Shown piece by piece: positions 1 through 12,414 of a stretch of DNA of 64,000 nt. Origin of the DNA: Melanocharis versteri (lineage: Eukaryota > Chordata > Aves > Passeriformes > Melanocharitidae); the NCBI GenBank assembly GCA_013397845.1, contig VZTG01001545.1, positions 999,885 to 1,063,884 of the forward strand, written 5' to 3'. The translations under genes were made by a program, and so were the position numbers. Position 1 is the first letter of the stretch, and the number at the start of each line of letters is the position of its first letter. The notes under the pieces are model-generated. The model was not told the origin of the DNA. It searched no databases and worked only from the letters and a program-made list of their open reading frames with translations.

Positions 1-3000
1 AAAGTGCTCTGAATGTGCCTTTCCTTTGGGAGAATCCTGTCCCTTCACAGGTGTCTTTCTACACCCCTTGGCTCAAATGATTCCCAGGCACCTGCCTTCC
101 CAGGTGACGCCACCAAGGTTCATGTACCTGGTCATGGATTTCTGCAAGGTCTGGCAGATCCACCCCCACTTATTGCCAGGGTGTCTGGTGTGAGTTTTCT
201 CCAAGAGGCCACGTGAAACCTAAAATACCATCAACAGCCCTGTTTGAAGAGTATGGCCATTTACGCACAGGGAGGCAGGTTAGAGAATGAAGGTTATTTG
301 GTAGAAAAGGGGATTTATCATGATGGATGAAGGGCATTTTTAGCTCGAGAGGCAGCTGGTTTCCCTGCAACCAGATGGCCACAGGGTCCAGGCCAAACTT
401 TGCATCTTGACCGTGCTCCAGTGTGATGATTACGACTGACTGAACTCGGAGTTTGGCCACCGTGCGAATATTAAACACCCCAGAACGATTTCTAAAGATT
501 GTTAGATTAGTGCAGCACCCAGGTCAACATCTCACCACTGAGCTCATGCAAAATTGAGAGGCTGAAATCAGCAGTTTCAAATCACAGACGTCAGTAAAAA
601 GCACTCTCCAAGAACAAGACACTAAACCATTAAAACTGGGCCAGAATGGGGATGACGGAGCCCACCTAACATACAAGGAAATTGAAATATGCACCAAATC
701 TGAGCTCAGAACTGGATCCTGGTTTTACAAACGTGCATTTTATCAATAAAAACATTGGCTACAAATATCTCAACACCTTCTGGTTGTCAAAATTTGGTCC
801 AGGGTAGAAATTCAGATGTGTGAGGCACCTCTACTACTCCTTCATAGGGATGGCATGTGATTATCCAGAATTACGTACTGAACCACAGCCATAAAATCCA
901 ACTTGAGTTGCCCTTATGCTAAATGACTCCAACACAGATGTGTGAAAACCTGCTAATAGTAATCTTTAGTAAAACAGCTGAGTGTGGTGGCATCTTGGGA
1001 ATTTGCTGTCAAGTAAATTCCTGCTTTGGGGAGCAGCAGGAGGAAGAGGGAAAGGGCCTGGTACCTGTCTGCTCTGGTCATCTGGAATTAATCTGCAGCC
1101 AGGCGTCTGTCAAAGCTCCCAATTCTTTGGGTATCCTAGAGACAGCCGAGGGAGACAGTGCATGCAAAGGAAGTCCACTCTGGAAATTGATTCTGTGCAC
1201 ATGAGGCAGCCTGAGCACCCAAAACCTGCACCAACAGAAACCACTCATGTTCCCACAAAAAGACACATTTTATGCCCAAGTATAATATATATTTTAAGAT
1301 TTAAACACGGGGACCTGATGAGCTGTTTAGCAAAGAAAAAAAGGAGTCAGTAGGAAGATAAATAAAAGTAGAACTACTCTCTCTACAATGCCTGCAAGTG
1401 GCTTTTGCAAATTGCACTCCACGGCTCCTCAGCGCATCCCGATCCAGGGTTCATCCGTGGAGGGAGGATCTTCCCCAGTGCATCTGCACTTCATTAGGAG
1501 TTTGTAGACTGCTAAATGAGCAACAGACCCCAGCATGAATGCACATTGTCTGAGCTGGGCTGATCACACTGTGTGATACAAGGGAGTGTTAAAAAAAACT
1601 GCTGTTCTTCAGTAAACATTGGAAGAGGAGACTGAAGATTAATTCAAACAGCTTGGAAAACTGAAACAAGAGAAATGAGCTGAATATTTCCAAATATGGG
1701 CTACCTTACTTCAGTATCAAGCCAGGAGAACCTTGGGGCATGCGAGCCAACCAAGCTGCAACTCCCTGGATAACGAGGCCTTAATTAAAAGCTAAATTGC
1801 ACATACATAAAAAACCCCACAGGGCTCACTTCAGCCACAGAGGTCATGAAATCACAGGCAATCATATGACGAACATTAATCCAAAAGTCCAGGGAACAAC
1901 TGCTCTGCACACACTCACTCAACACAAGCCACAGAAACACTTGCAAAAATGCCATAACGAGCTTAGGGCTTTTAGTACAAATAAATAAAGCCACAAATAG
2001 TAATACTGAAGGAAGAGAGAAAAGGAACCACGAAGGGCTCTGGTCTTCTGTAGCGGGGAGTTGTTCAGTGAAAATGCCAAATTAACTCCAAGAGAGAGAT
2101 TCTATGAAGTGCTCCCCCAACTCCCTGCTTCCCTGCTTCACTCCCCCAACAATTCCTGCTAATCTGATCCGGAGGAAAAAGTCTTCCCCGCTCTAAATCT
2201 GGCACTCATTTCACCCTCACATACATTCAAAACATGCCAACCAGCACTTGAGATGTTTTTCTTTAATACCATTAGGAGCAATAACACACCATGTTCAACA
2301 TCCCATCTCCAGCTGCTTTGGAGAAAAGCAAAAAACCCCAGCTCAGACACCAAACTATGCGCAGGGGGCTCAGGGAGAGGAATAATGAGCTGATTGATGT
2401 GATTCCCACATCCAGCCCTGGGTTTTATTCAGCACCCTGTGTTGGAGGGTGCTGACTCCCATCACCTCAGGCAGCAGATCTCCCCACACACGCCGTGGCA
2501 CCAGGGATGAGCACAGATGGTCCCACGTTGAGGCTGCATCCAGGAGGTCAGTGCAGGGTGATTTATCTCTCGGAGCACAGCAGACCCCGAGACTCAGCTG
2601 CTGCAATTTGGGGGCAACCCAGCTACTGCCATGGACATCTGCTGAGGATCTGCTCCTCTGCTTCAGCACTGTTTTTGCCATTAAAGACCAGCAGCTTGTA
2701 AGAAAAGCAGTAAGAAAACCTGTAAAAGAGAGGAAATTCATGTAGGGCGAACGAGGTGCATTGTCCCTGTTGGCAGCACTGAGCCACCACCAGCACACCA
2801 CGATGCACAACCTACCCTTGCTGACTCTGAATTACCAATTTTGACTCATGTCACCACTTAATGAACTTTCTTTTCGTTTTCGTTTCAACTGGAGGCTTCC
2901 AAGACTATTTCTTTTAGAAGACACACCAACCCAAAGCACGGCATGGTGTCTGGGGATGGTGGGGCTGCCCACAGCAGACTCCTCTTAGAAGGCTCCCTGT

Positions 3001-3113
3001 AGCTGTAGGTCTTTCCCCAAGCCTTCCCTGATGGCTCATTGCATCTCCCAGGTGTGACGTGGAGTCACAAGCCCTTGTCCCATGGGACAGGCAAACAGGG
3101 AGTTTCCTGGGAA
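1..3113. other. Non-coding, nothing recognised
   Basis: No exon with splice sites, RNA gene or mobile element was recognised. The longest frame, on the minus strand at 170-478, is discussed among rejected items. Confidence 0.5.
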
Positions 3114-3153
3114 TTAATAATAGTAGTAGTAATAATAATAATAATAATAATAT
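3114..3153. repeat. TAA/TAG trinucleotide microsatellite
   Basis: A run of TAA units interrupted by three TAG units. It lies in non-coding DNA, and the poly-Leu or poly-Ile frames across it are artefacts of the repeat. Confidence 0.95.
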
Positions 3154-3433
3154 CATCCGGCTCCACTGGTGGAAGACCAGAACCTTGCCAAGAGCAGGAA
3201 ACAAGCATGTGGATGTGCTCTTGAAAAAAACAATGTCCTCTCAAATGGGCCACAAAACAAGACAATTAAACACAGTCTGCCAGCAGAAATACACTTGGGA
3301 CCATGCTTCCCAAGCCTCCCCTCTGCACCCACCACGTTGTGGATGTGGGTTTTGCTGTGCTGACTGAGAGAGGAAGAGAGCAGCCCCAGCAGCATCGCTC
3401 TTAGGGCTGGATCCAGAGGCAGCCCAGAGCTGG

Positions 3434-3830
3434 ATTTCCCTCCGAGGGCCCGGCCGGGGGGGATGCGGCCACGCAGCTGGGAGGGAAGAAGCTGTAGCTA
3501 TAAATGAGTGTTGTTCTCCATCTCCTGACGTCAAGGGAAGCTTTGCTGGCGAGCCCTGCCAAGCTCCAGGCTCCGGAGAAGCTCTCCCACCGCACGCAGC
3601 CCCCACGTGAGATCTCAGCCGTGTCTCCATCCCAGCCGGGCGCTGCCACCGCCTCCAGCCCAGCCCCGAGCTGCCGGGATGGGGGGACGTGCTGCCAAAA
3701 GCTGCTGGCCCAAAAAAGCCACTTTCCGTCAGCAGCGCCTCGTGCTGGACCCCAAACGGGTGGAGGAGATGGGGGTTTGCATCCAGGAGAGCCCGGGGTG
3801 GGAGCGATGTGGGTCCCGGGGTTCATGGCA
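3434..3830. promoter_or_regulatory. CpG-rich cluster with CRE and TATA-like motif
   Basis: About 25 CpGs occur in 400 bp. A perfect palindromic cAMP-response element, TGACGTCA, is at 3526-3533, and TATAAAT is at 3499-3505, 27 bp away. This arrangement could be a small promoter, but no transcript structure is visible. ORFs on both strands are GC-driven and have no known domains. Confidence 0.4.
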
Positions 3831-4319
3831 GCAGGATGGACAGAAACCATCTCACCAGCAGCTCTACCCTCTAATGCTGCTCAGCCAGCACCTGGTCTTG
3901 AGCTGCTGCTCTTTATTTTCGTTACTGACTGGGGGTATCTCATTGCATTGCTCCCTTTCGTCGGGAGAGAGAAGAGACCTTTGTGCCTCTTCTAGAAAAC
4001 AGAAATAAATAAAATCATCCAGACGTTTCTGCAAATAGTCAGGGCTGAGCTGGGGAACGGGTGAGGCCAGGAGCAGGTAGCCCTTCAGAGCCGTGACGCA
4101 GGATTAAAACAACTTTCCCAGCATATCCTTAGACAAACCCATGAGAGAAGCCAAAGCCGCCCCAAACTTTCCCCTTCAGCCTGTAATTTTCAGACAACAA
4201 ACCAATCCTTTCACTCTTCCAAAGGAGCGAAGAGAGAGGCAGAGAACTGGAAAAACCCTTTATAGAAATATCAGCTGTTCCTCCTCATTCCCACCCCCAG
4301 TTCTGTTTTTTGACAAGTT

Positions 4320-4640
4320 AAAGTGAGGCCATAACTTATTCTGCTTTGTTCGACAGGGCTAATCACACGTGACTCTAATCACTCATGATGTTTTATTGAT
4401 TTTAAGCACATTTAATCAGAAATTGGCTCCAAGTTAGATTCCTGCTAATTACTGAGAAGCAGCATTTTGAATGACTTCACAATTGGACTGCAGATTAGAA
4501 TGGACAATATGTACTAAAATAATGATTCATGCATTCAGCTCCCTGGATTTATTTTGTTTATATTGGATTTTTTAATCTTTAAAGACATAATTCTGCATAT
4601 GGGCAAGCAGCATTTAAAACCTTTAACAAAATGGGTTTTA
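4320..4640. promoter_or_regulatory. AT-rich enhancer-like block
   Basis: This 320-bp block has an even composition with many homeodomain-type cores (TAAT, ATTA, TGATTTTA) and no repeats, stop-free frames or CpGs. It has the texture of conserved non-coding elements near developmental genes. I cannot see conservation from one sequence, so this is only a prediction. Confidence 0.3.
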
Positions 4641-7307
4641 ATTTAACAGGCCAGAGATGGGATATGAGGGGAACAGTTTATCCCCAGCTAATGCAGTTCT
4701 TTCTCTGAAGGTCACTGGAGGTGCCTTGCCCACGGTGACACCACACACAGGTGGTGGTGGCACTGCCAGGAGGGGGGAGGCCACTGCTGGGGGCTCCTGT
4801 GGCATCCCCACCAAATCCATCAGTTCTGCTCTGAAGTCAGAATGAGCTTTTCTCATTCAGTCCCTGCACTGTCCCAATTTCCAGCCCCAAACCCAAAATG
4901 CAAGTGGTTCATTAAGGCAAAGGGACCCAGCCCTGAGAGGTGCCTGTGGTGAGCTGGGTCCAGCCACCACCTCACCCCTCCTGCTCCTCAAATCTTTCAA
5001 CAACACAAGGTTAAACAGTTTGTATTTCTGTATTTCTCGACCTAGAAACCACCTTCTCATGGAAAATCAGATTGTTGCTGATCACAGCCTGGGAACGGAT
5101 TTTTATTTTTCAACAGCCGCAGGTGTCTCATCTCCATCAGTGGCCAGGAGATCCCTGGCAATGTGGCTGCAAATGCTCCAGTGACATTGTCCATGCTCAG
5201 GAAGAGCTGTGGCCAAGCACGGAGCTCTCTCAGCTCTGCAAAGCTTCCTCTGCCTCCTGGGAAACACTGATCCATGAGCAACAGGGAAGCTGGAGGCTGG
5301 CAGAGAGGCTAGACTAGAGACTACCAGCTATTTGAACTGGTAGGAAAGGAAAATTTCCTTCTGATTGAAAACAGAAACTTTCCACTTCCATCTCTGCTAT
5401 TTTATTTTTGTTGGAAAACAAGAAGTCACACTGGGGAAGGCTCTCACAGTTTTCAGCTAAAATTTTCAAGTTTTGAGTTATAAAGTCAAAATTTTCCGTT
5501 AAGAAAAGGAATCTTTTTTTCCCCAACACAACTCTGCTGGGAATACTTACAGCAATCTTGCCAGCCAATTGCTTCCATACAAAAACAAGCCTGAATTCAG
5601 AATGACGCAGAGAATACTCTGCAATAACCAGTGTCTAAAAAGCAACAGCTCCAAAGTCTCCTGTTCTGCTCCTTCTCCTTTCCACTGGTCTGTGACACCC
5701 CAATTCAGTGGGTGGAACTTGCTCATGAATGATGTGAAACCTCAGTTTCACAGAAAGCTGAGAAATTCACCCCAGAATGACCACTGGCCTCCCAAGGAAC
5801 CAGCCTGCAAATCTGTGCTAATTCATCCTACATGGACAGGTGGAGGGATTTTCACTCTTTAAGTCCTGTTACACTCTGTGACATGGCAAGACTCCAGCCT
5901 TCATGCAGGACTCAAACTGAAGTAAGTCCAGAGTGTGACTCTGACTCCTGCATCCTTCCCTTCATCCTCACAACCCTCCCCATTCCCCACTGTGCTGTTT
6001 CACTGTCACTGCAGAACAGGGTGTAGAGGCAAAGGCAACTCTCACCCTGGTGTTTTTCTAACTTCACAAGCTATAAAAAAGAAATATCTCTTTGATTTGG
6101 ACTCCTTTAATATTTTTTTCTCTCCTTCTATTTTTTTTTCCATTTCTTCATTCATTCTTTCTTCTGTTCTTTCAGTTGTCCTTCATTCTTTCTTTCCTTT
6201 TTACTTTCCCAGGAGTTGGACTCCTGGAATCCTGTCAGTCCCTTCCAGTCAGGATATTCTAGAACTCTAAAACTCGCTGCATCCAGCACTACAGGGTGTA
6301 GGTGTTCACAGCCCCGAGGAGTGTTGCTTTAGTAGTTTTCTGAATGGACATGAGTGACAAAACAGCAAATCTGTGTTCTTCCACTCACGGGTTGACTCCA
6401 ACTTCAGAGTCTTCAGTGAGAAGTACAGGCTTGAAATTATTCCGAAGTTACAGCACCTACAAGAATTTTACCAGATGGAAACCTGAAAAAAGATTGCTGA
6501 TTACTTCTCAGATGCATTGCTCATTTGTTCAGAGTAATTACTAGATGCAAACCCAAAAATAGACCCTTTTCCTTTGATCCTCTCCAGTTGGATTCTGCAC
6601 ACGGCAACCCAGAGCATGGATCTGGATATTCTGTACTGAAGCTGCCACAGTTTTCATTCAAAACCCAACCAGTGTTTCTCATCTCACCTATGAAAATGCA
6701 AATGAAGATAAAACCTGTCAAAGGACACTGGCAAGCATCAACCTGTCCCAACTCTTCACAGTTTGCATCCTCCTGGGGAGGAAGAAATCACATGCAGGCT
6801 CACTCATAGAATTTGGAGCAGCTCAGTGACGAGATTGTGCTGTTCTCCTCTGGTTATTTAATCATCTGGTAAAAATTCCACCCTGAAGCCGGCAGCTAAG
6901 GTCTTTGTAGGTCCAGCTTTGGGATTAGTCCTTTATATATAGCCTAGGGCAAAGGGTGAGCAAGAAGAGTGGTTTCCAGGAGCTGCAGACGAAGAGCAGA
7001 GCTTGGCATTCCTCCGTGTGTGTGAGAGCCAGGGGAGAGCTGGCAGCAGGAGCTCAGGGCTGCTGGGGATGCTCAGGAACTCTCGATGTTCAGAGTGACC
7101 CAAGAGGCACTGGCCAGTTGATTGCTCTAAAAAAGGAGGCGATCCTCTTACAGTGCAAAGCTGGCTGAGCACACACGTGCTGGACATCCTGCTGCAGCAT
7201 TCCCGAGCAGGAGCTGCCTCATTCCCCTCCGAGCAGCTCCAGTGATGCCAAGATGATTTTTGCTTTTTCTTTTATATACCTTTCACACAGTTCTGTGTAT
7301 CCACAAG
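4641..7307. other. Non-coding, one pyrimidine-rich tract
   Basis: The only structure seen is a T/C-rich tract at about 6105-6210 (TTCTCTCCTTC-type and TTCATTCATTC-type units). No gene or transposon was recognised. Confidence 0.5.
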
Positions 7308-7737
7308 TGTTAGCATGCATACTTGTAATTCTTTAAGTCTGATAACTTAGCATAGTCCTAGTGTTCTGTAGGGCCAGGAGACCAAACACCCTAAAAGATG
7401 TAAAGACCAGGAGACAAACATTCTACTGTTTTGGAGAGCCAAGGTCCCCTTCTAGAACATATTCTGTAAACTAGAGATTAGCCCACCCAAGTGGGGGGGG
7501 AGGATTCCATAGATGGGGAAAAATATTGCACCATCCACCCGAGCCCCCTCATTGGGTACCCTTGTTAGATATGTTAATGTGCAAGGTCTATAAATTGTAT
7601 ACGTGATTTACGGTGGGAGGGCATTGCGACGCGTTCCACCTTGGCAAAGTGATGCATCAATGGGATCCTATTACAGATACCAGGGTAAACAACCCCCTGA
7701 ACTCTTAACTGTGTCTGGCTTTCATTTCCTAAGACCA
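7308..7737 (+). mobile_element. Probable solo LTR of an endogenous retrovirus
   Basis: About 430 bp begin with TGTTAGCATG and can be closed at a terminal CA near 7737. The segment has LTR-like organisation: a U3-like part, a TATA box (TATAAA, 7589-7594), then a segment with CpGs (around 7620-7640) that contrasts with the flanks, and a T-rich end. No internal retroviral coding sequence adjoins it on either side, so it would be a solo LTR left by recombination. I could not find a clean target-site duplication, so the exact ends are uncertain. It could also be an unrelated unique sequence with a chance promoter. Confidence 0.45.
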
Positions 7738-9732
7738 GAGAAAGGCATCACCAGCACCTTGACATGGGCACCTGACTCCCAGGGAGGGGCTGGGAGCGGG
7801 GAGCCAGTGCCAGAAGTTTTTTCTGCAAGTTTTCTAGCAAGGCTAAATTAAAGGAAGATTTTATGGATCTGCTGCTCATCAATTCCTGGAGAGACTTTGC
7901 CTCCTTGGATGGCTTTGGTAATGTGGCACCAAGAGCTGGACTGGCTACCTGGCCAGGAGTGAAATGGAGGGTGGAGCAGCTGGGACTCACACTGCTGTAG
8001 CATTCTTTTGGCTTCTAGGAAAGCTTCAGCACAAGAATACATTCCCAAATTCAACCATCAGCAAATGATTCCTCTCCCCCTGCAGCAGCACCGAGGACGC
8101 TCAGGGAACGGCACTGGGCTGGTGGGATCACGGTCAAGTTTCCAGCTGTACATTCAACAAACCTCACCCTTCATGCTGAGCATTAGCTCTGATATCCTGC
8201 ATTAGAGATTAGGGCAATACTGTACATTATTTACAGCCAGGGATTAATTAAATCTCAACATTTCTGAGAGGCAGCTGGTATAAAGGAAGCCGTTCATTTC
8301 AGCAAGGTCCAAATGAACAAGCTCCTCGTTTGTTTCCAGGCTTGTTCCATGGTGGAGTGAAAAGTAAACTGGGAACTACCTCTTGCAAATACTTTTAAAT
8401 GCCTGATAATAACATAGATTAGGTACCTCCAGAGGTTCTATGTGCCAGCCACTGCTCCTTCCTGTTCAGGTTCTCAAACAGCCTTTTCTCTGCCCTGAGA
8501 GTAAGTCCCAGATGTGGCAGCAACGTCCCTTTCAGTGCACTGCCCAAATGAGCTCTGCAGTGCTTTGTTCCTGGCATTCCTGACGTGTTGGGCTGGAGGG
8601 AAGCAGCACAAAGCCCATGGCACCATGCTGGAAAAGAAGGAAAACCCCATTTGTGTCTTAACAGGGTGAGGGGAGGCAAGGGGTGGCAGGACTGTGTGTT
8701 TTGCTCCAGCTGGCTGCAAACAGGGGGTGAAGGAGAGCCAGCAGGGATGAAGGTGGGGTAGCAGAGCTGATTTGGAGATGGGAAGTGGGAGGCCACCAGC
8801 CAATGTCTTCAGGGGGATTTTTCCCAGGAACATGGGAAATCTGTCATCAAAAAGCCCCAAAGCTGAGCAAAACACTGACTTCACTGGAACTCCTCACTGG
8901 CAAAACTGCTGACAGATTTGCTCATTGTCCTCCCTTGCCTGTGGTCATGCCCACGTGCACATGGCTATGGAGGGACCTGGGGATGTCCGTGCCTTTCACC
9001 ACAACAGGACATTTTCCGTGGTTTCTTGGCTTTTTCTGGGACAGTGAAACAGCTGGGGCTGCCACAGCTGCTCACTTTGCTTTCTCAAAATCTGCTGTTA
9101 CTTGTTTGGGCTTATTTAAACTCGCTTTCTTCCTGCTCACTTTTATTCTGCTTTTCTTCATCAAAGTCCTGCTTGGGCTGAGGAGGGATTTTGAGACCTG
9201 GAGGGTTTCCATGGCTCTGGCTTGTATTAGAGGGGGGCAATTTCCCAACCACCAGCTGAGTTTCAACATTCCCTCTCTCCTTGCCTTGCTGAGGAAAACC
9301 AGGGGCACACATGCAGCCTCCTGCAAAGTCTCCATTTCCAGCAGGATGAAATCAAGGTGAGGGAATTTTGACAAGAGCAACAGAGTGGGCTGGACTGGGG
9401 AGCTGCTGCTGGTGTGCTTAGAGTTGGGATTGTTCAGACTGATGTTAGTTTCTGCAGCTCTTCCCCCATCCTCCTCCCTGCCTGCAATCACAACCCCATG
9501 ATCACAGCAATCCCCGTTTGCAATCTGCACAGAGGGCTCTTGCACAGGTTTAAGTTACTGACATTCCCAAACCAATGCCAGTGCCACGATAATAATAAAA
9601 AAAAGCATAATAAATCTGGGGCTTGCCCTTCACTGTTTCAGTGCAGCTCAAACTAGTCAAAGAAGTAACATGTTGCAAAAATCAATGAAATAATAATAAT
9701 AAAAAAAAGAATTTCATAGACATAAGATACCC
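7738..9732. other. Non-coding, nothing recognised
   Basis: ORFs up to 191 codons (8785-9360, plus) overlap others on both strands, show no known domain and have no exon context, so they are taken as chance. Confidence 0.45.
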
Positions 9733-9868
9733 CACCCCTGGAAACATTTGAAGTCAGGTTGGATGAGGCTTGGAGCAGCCAGGTCTAGTTAAAAATGTCC
9801 CTGTTCACTGCAGGAGGGCTGGATTAGATGACCTTTGAAAAGTCCCTTCCAAACCAAACTTTCTACGA
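9733..9868 (+). mobile_element. CR1 LINE 3' fragment, sense on plus strand
   Basis: The segment matches the 3' untranslated end of avian CR1: CCTGGAAACATTTGAAGTC, then GGTTGGATGAGGCTTGGAGC, a region like 'ctgcaggagggctggattagatga', and TCCCTTCCAAACC near the end. It is severely 5'-truncated and carries no coding part, as is usual for CR1 in birds. It is diverged, so an older insertion. A possible edge with the terminal 8-bp repeats is lost in substitutions. Confidence 0.8.
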
Positions 9869-10990
9869 CAAGCGTGCCAGATATTCCACTCTAAATAACA
9901 GCTTTGGTGTCTTTCATCATCTGGAGGAGGGTTTCCTCCTGGTGCTTCTCATGGATTAGGATCCATCCCACACCCATCAAAAAAACCCCAAATCCACTGG
10001 GCAATGATCTCCGTGTAACACAGGACAGTGAGTGGCTGCGAAAGGCAGCGCTGAGTTCCTGAGTGTTGGGATTGAAGTCCCCCATTTCCCCCTCCCAACT
10101 CCCCCTTGCAGGCCCAGCTACACAGTATTAATGGGAGTTTCTCATTTCCAGTGGATGTTGCCTTTTAAAAGGCGCCTTCGTGCAATTCAGCACCAGCAGC
10201 GCGAGGAGACGTCGTGCAGAGCCAGCAGTTTTTGCAGGGAACCACGAGATGGCGATGGAATAGAAATTTCCAGCCAGAGGGAAAGCAGTTCTGGGTTACG
10301 GAGAAAGGGCTGAACCCCCTGCATGCGGAGCCCTCTGCCAGAAAGGAAAAAGCAGGGAGGTGTTGAAATTTTACATGATTTTCCATCTTTTTTTTTTGAG
10401 CAAGGCATATACTGGTTCTGTATTTATAGATTATCAAATATCTGAGGCATTGCCCAGTTTTCCTTTTTTTTTTTTTTTTCTTTTTATCATTAGTGTATGC
10501 TTTAAAATCTCCTGGATTAGAGCAGAAACTTAATCCTGCTATGACCAAGCAAGTCAGCACGAAGGGGCAGCAAACTGCAGCCATTTAGAGTTTGCTGCAC
10601 AGGAGCCATGAAAAAAAGGCATCTTTCCTTTCCCTGGTTCCATTTCCCAAGAGATATGTCCATCATTGATCACCCCGCTGAAGGGAATTTTGACACAAAG
10701 CGAAAAATTAATTAATTAGGATTTTTAATTAAAACACAGAGAGGCATGGGAAATGGGGAGCATGTGGTTGCAATGCCTTTACCCTCTGAGCTGACCCCTT
10801 CCCCCACACAGGATGGTGTGACTGGGATTTGGAAGGTGGGATGAGCAAGTGGGACAGAAATTTAGAGTGTGGATGTTAAGAGGGTCTGAATATTGCTACT
10901 TAAACCCCCTTAAATCACTTTATTTTTGCTTATAGTCTGGAAATGTATCCATAGGCAAAGGTGCAGTCCTTTTTATGTAATAAATGAATA
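9869..10990. other. Non-coding between two CR1 copies
   Basis: Apart from the T16 tract, I see only unique AT-rich sequence, including TTAATTAATTAGG near 10710. Confidence 0.5.
10464..10479. repeat. T16 homopolymer
   Basis: Sixteen T, followed by C and five more T. No adjoining SINE or LINE body is recognised, so it is not an identifiable retroposon tail. Confidence 0.9.
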
Positions 10991-11178
10991 TTCATAGAAG
11001 GGTTTGGGTTGGAGGGGACCTTAAAGCTTGTCCAGTTCCACCCCCTGCCATGGGCAGGGATACCTTCCACTGTCCCAGGGTGCTCCAAACCCCATCCAGC
11101 CTGGCCCTGGACACTTCCATGGATGGGGCCACCACAGCTTCTCTGGGCAACGTGTCCCAGTGTGTGACCACCCTCACA
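10991..11178 (-). mobile_element. CR1 LINE 3' fragment, sense on minus strand
   Basis: Read on the plus strand, the element starts with TTCATAGAAGGGTTTGGGTTGG and continues through 'ggaccttaaagcttgtccag', 'ccccctgccatgggcaggga' and 'cttctctgggcaacgtgtcc'. This is the reverse complement of the avian CR1 3' end. Only the last 190 bp or so of the element are present. No open frame is kept. The short ORFs across it are not genes. Confidence 0.88.
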
Positions 11179-11799
11179 AGGCCCCGTGGTCATTCCTGTG
11201 ATTATTCTCAGCACCAAGGAGTAATGTTGGCAGTTTTACACAAGGGGAACCAAATCGACAAAAATTGAACTGTTTTCAAATGCTTGCAAAGCAGAAAAAA
11301 ATCCATGTCCAGCATTTCCATCCTCCCTCTAAAAACGCTCAGCAAACGAGTACTCAAATACTAAAGCCATTAAACTTTTTTTTTTTTAATGTGGCTTTTT
11401 AAGGTAATCCCATTAAAAAATAGTGTGCCTCTTCTCTGAGTCTCTTTACCCCAAGCTGCCACAGTGCAGGGCACGGGAGCAGCACCCACTTTCCACCTTT
11501 GGCACCACACAGGGAGAGGGTGGCAGTTTTCACCTTCTTTCTCCAGGGTAACAATATTTCTACTGCCAACCCCAAATCTGGGGACCTGTTAAGCTGAATG
11601 AGGATAAAGGTCCAAATTTCAAGCCCATAATTCAATTAGGACTTGCACAAAAGCAGCTTCAAAGTGCCCTCATGAAGATTTGCCCTGCAAATTAAAACTT
11701 CCCTTTGCAAATCTGCCCTTTATGTTCCTGCTTGAGAAGGAGATGGGAGACAGCTTGAGGAGATTCATTTTTCCTCTAGTTTATATATAACTTGCTAAG

Positions 11800-12005
11800 C
11801 TTTTTATTTTTTTAAATGAGCTTACTATGTCCAATTTAAGTCAAAATTTAATGATCCCTGCAGTAATTCATTTAAGGATACAGCTTCCATAAACGGCGTA
11901 GCATAAGTCAGGGAATAACTGTCCTTGTCCGCAGCGCAATCATTAATCAACTTTATTAAAATCACGATTGGCTGAGGAGGTTTGCATAATAAAAGAAGAC
12001 TCCAA
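11800..12005. promoter_or_regulatory. Enhancer-like block with homeodomain, CCAAT and octamer-like motifs
   Basis: The block holds AATTTAATGA, CATTAATCAAC, ATTGG (reverse CCAAT) and TTTGCATAAT in about 200 bp, with no repeat signature. It ends where a chance ORF region starts. Function is inferred from motif density only. Confidence 0.3.
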
Positions 12006-12335
12006 GCCTTTTCCAGGACTAAAATGGACCTGAGACCAAGCTTTGGGTATTTCCCCCCCACTTCCCCAGGACTTTGCTCCATGGAACTTGGGAGTATCCA
12101 AGTCCAGAGTTCACTGTTGGGCTCACGTGTGGAGTTGGGTGGTGTGATAGAGGTTCTAAAAAGGGTTAAAAAAGACCAATAGTCCCTAACAGAGACGGGC
12201 AGGTTGCTTTGCACTTAGGGCAGGAAGGGGATGTGGGAAACATCCTATTTCTGGCAATTTTAGCGGTGTTTCTCAACGCTTTGGTGTAGAGATGCTTTCT
12301 GGATGAGGCATTAGCCTCAGAGCAAGCACCTGGAG

Positions 12336-12414
12336 TTATTTTATATTATTTTATATTATTTTATATTTTTTATGCTATTTTATGCTATTTTATATTATTA
12401 TATGTTATTTTACA
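12336..12414. repeat. AT-rich minisatellite with 10-bp period
   Basis: About eight units of the type TTATATTATT run here, with a variant TATGCTATTT block in the middle and TATGTTATTT at the end. The period is 10 bp, close to one helical turn. Sequence on both sides is ordinary unique DNA. Confidence 0.93.

Noticed and set aside
170..478. A 102-codon minus-strand frame with protein-like composition (FNIRTVAKLRVQSVVIITLEH...).
   Set aside because: The composition looks plausible, but no domain is recognised and the upstream edge lacks a convincing acceptor tract. A few frames of this length are expected by chance in 64 kb. A translated search would settle it.
8785..9360. A 191-codon plus-strand frame with a hydrophobic stretch.
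   Set aside because: The hydrophobic part is encoded by T-rich DNA. Other frames of similar quality overlap on both strands, and no family is recognised.
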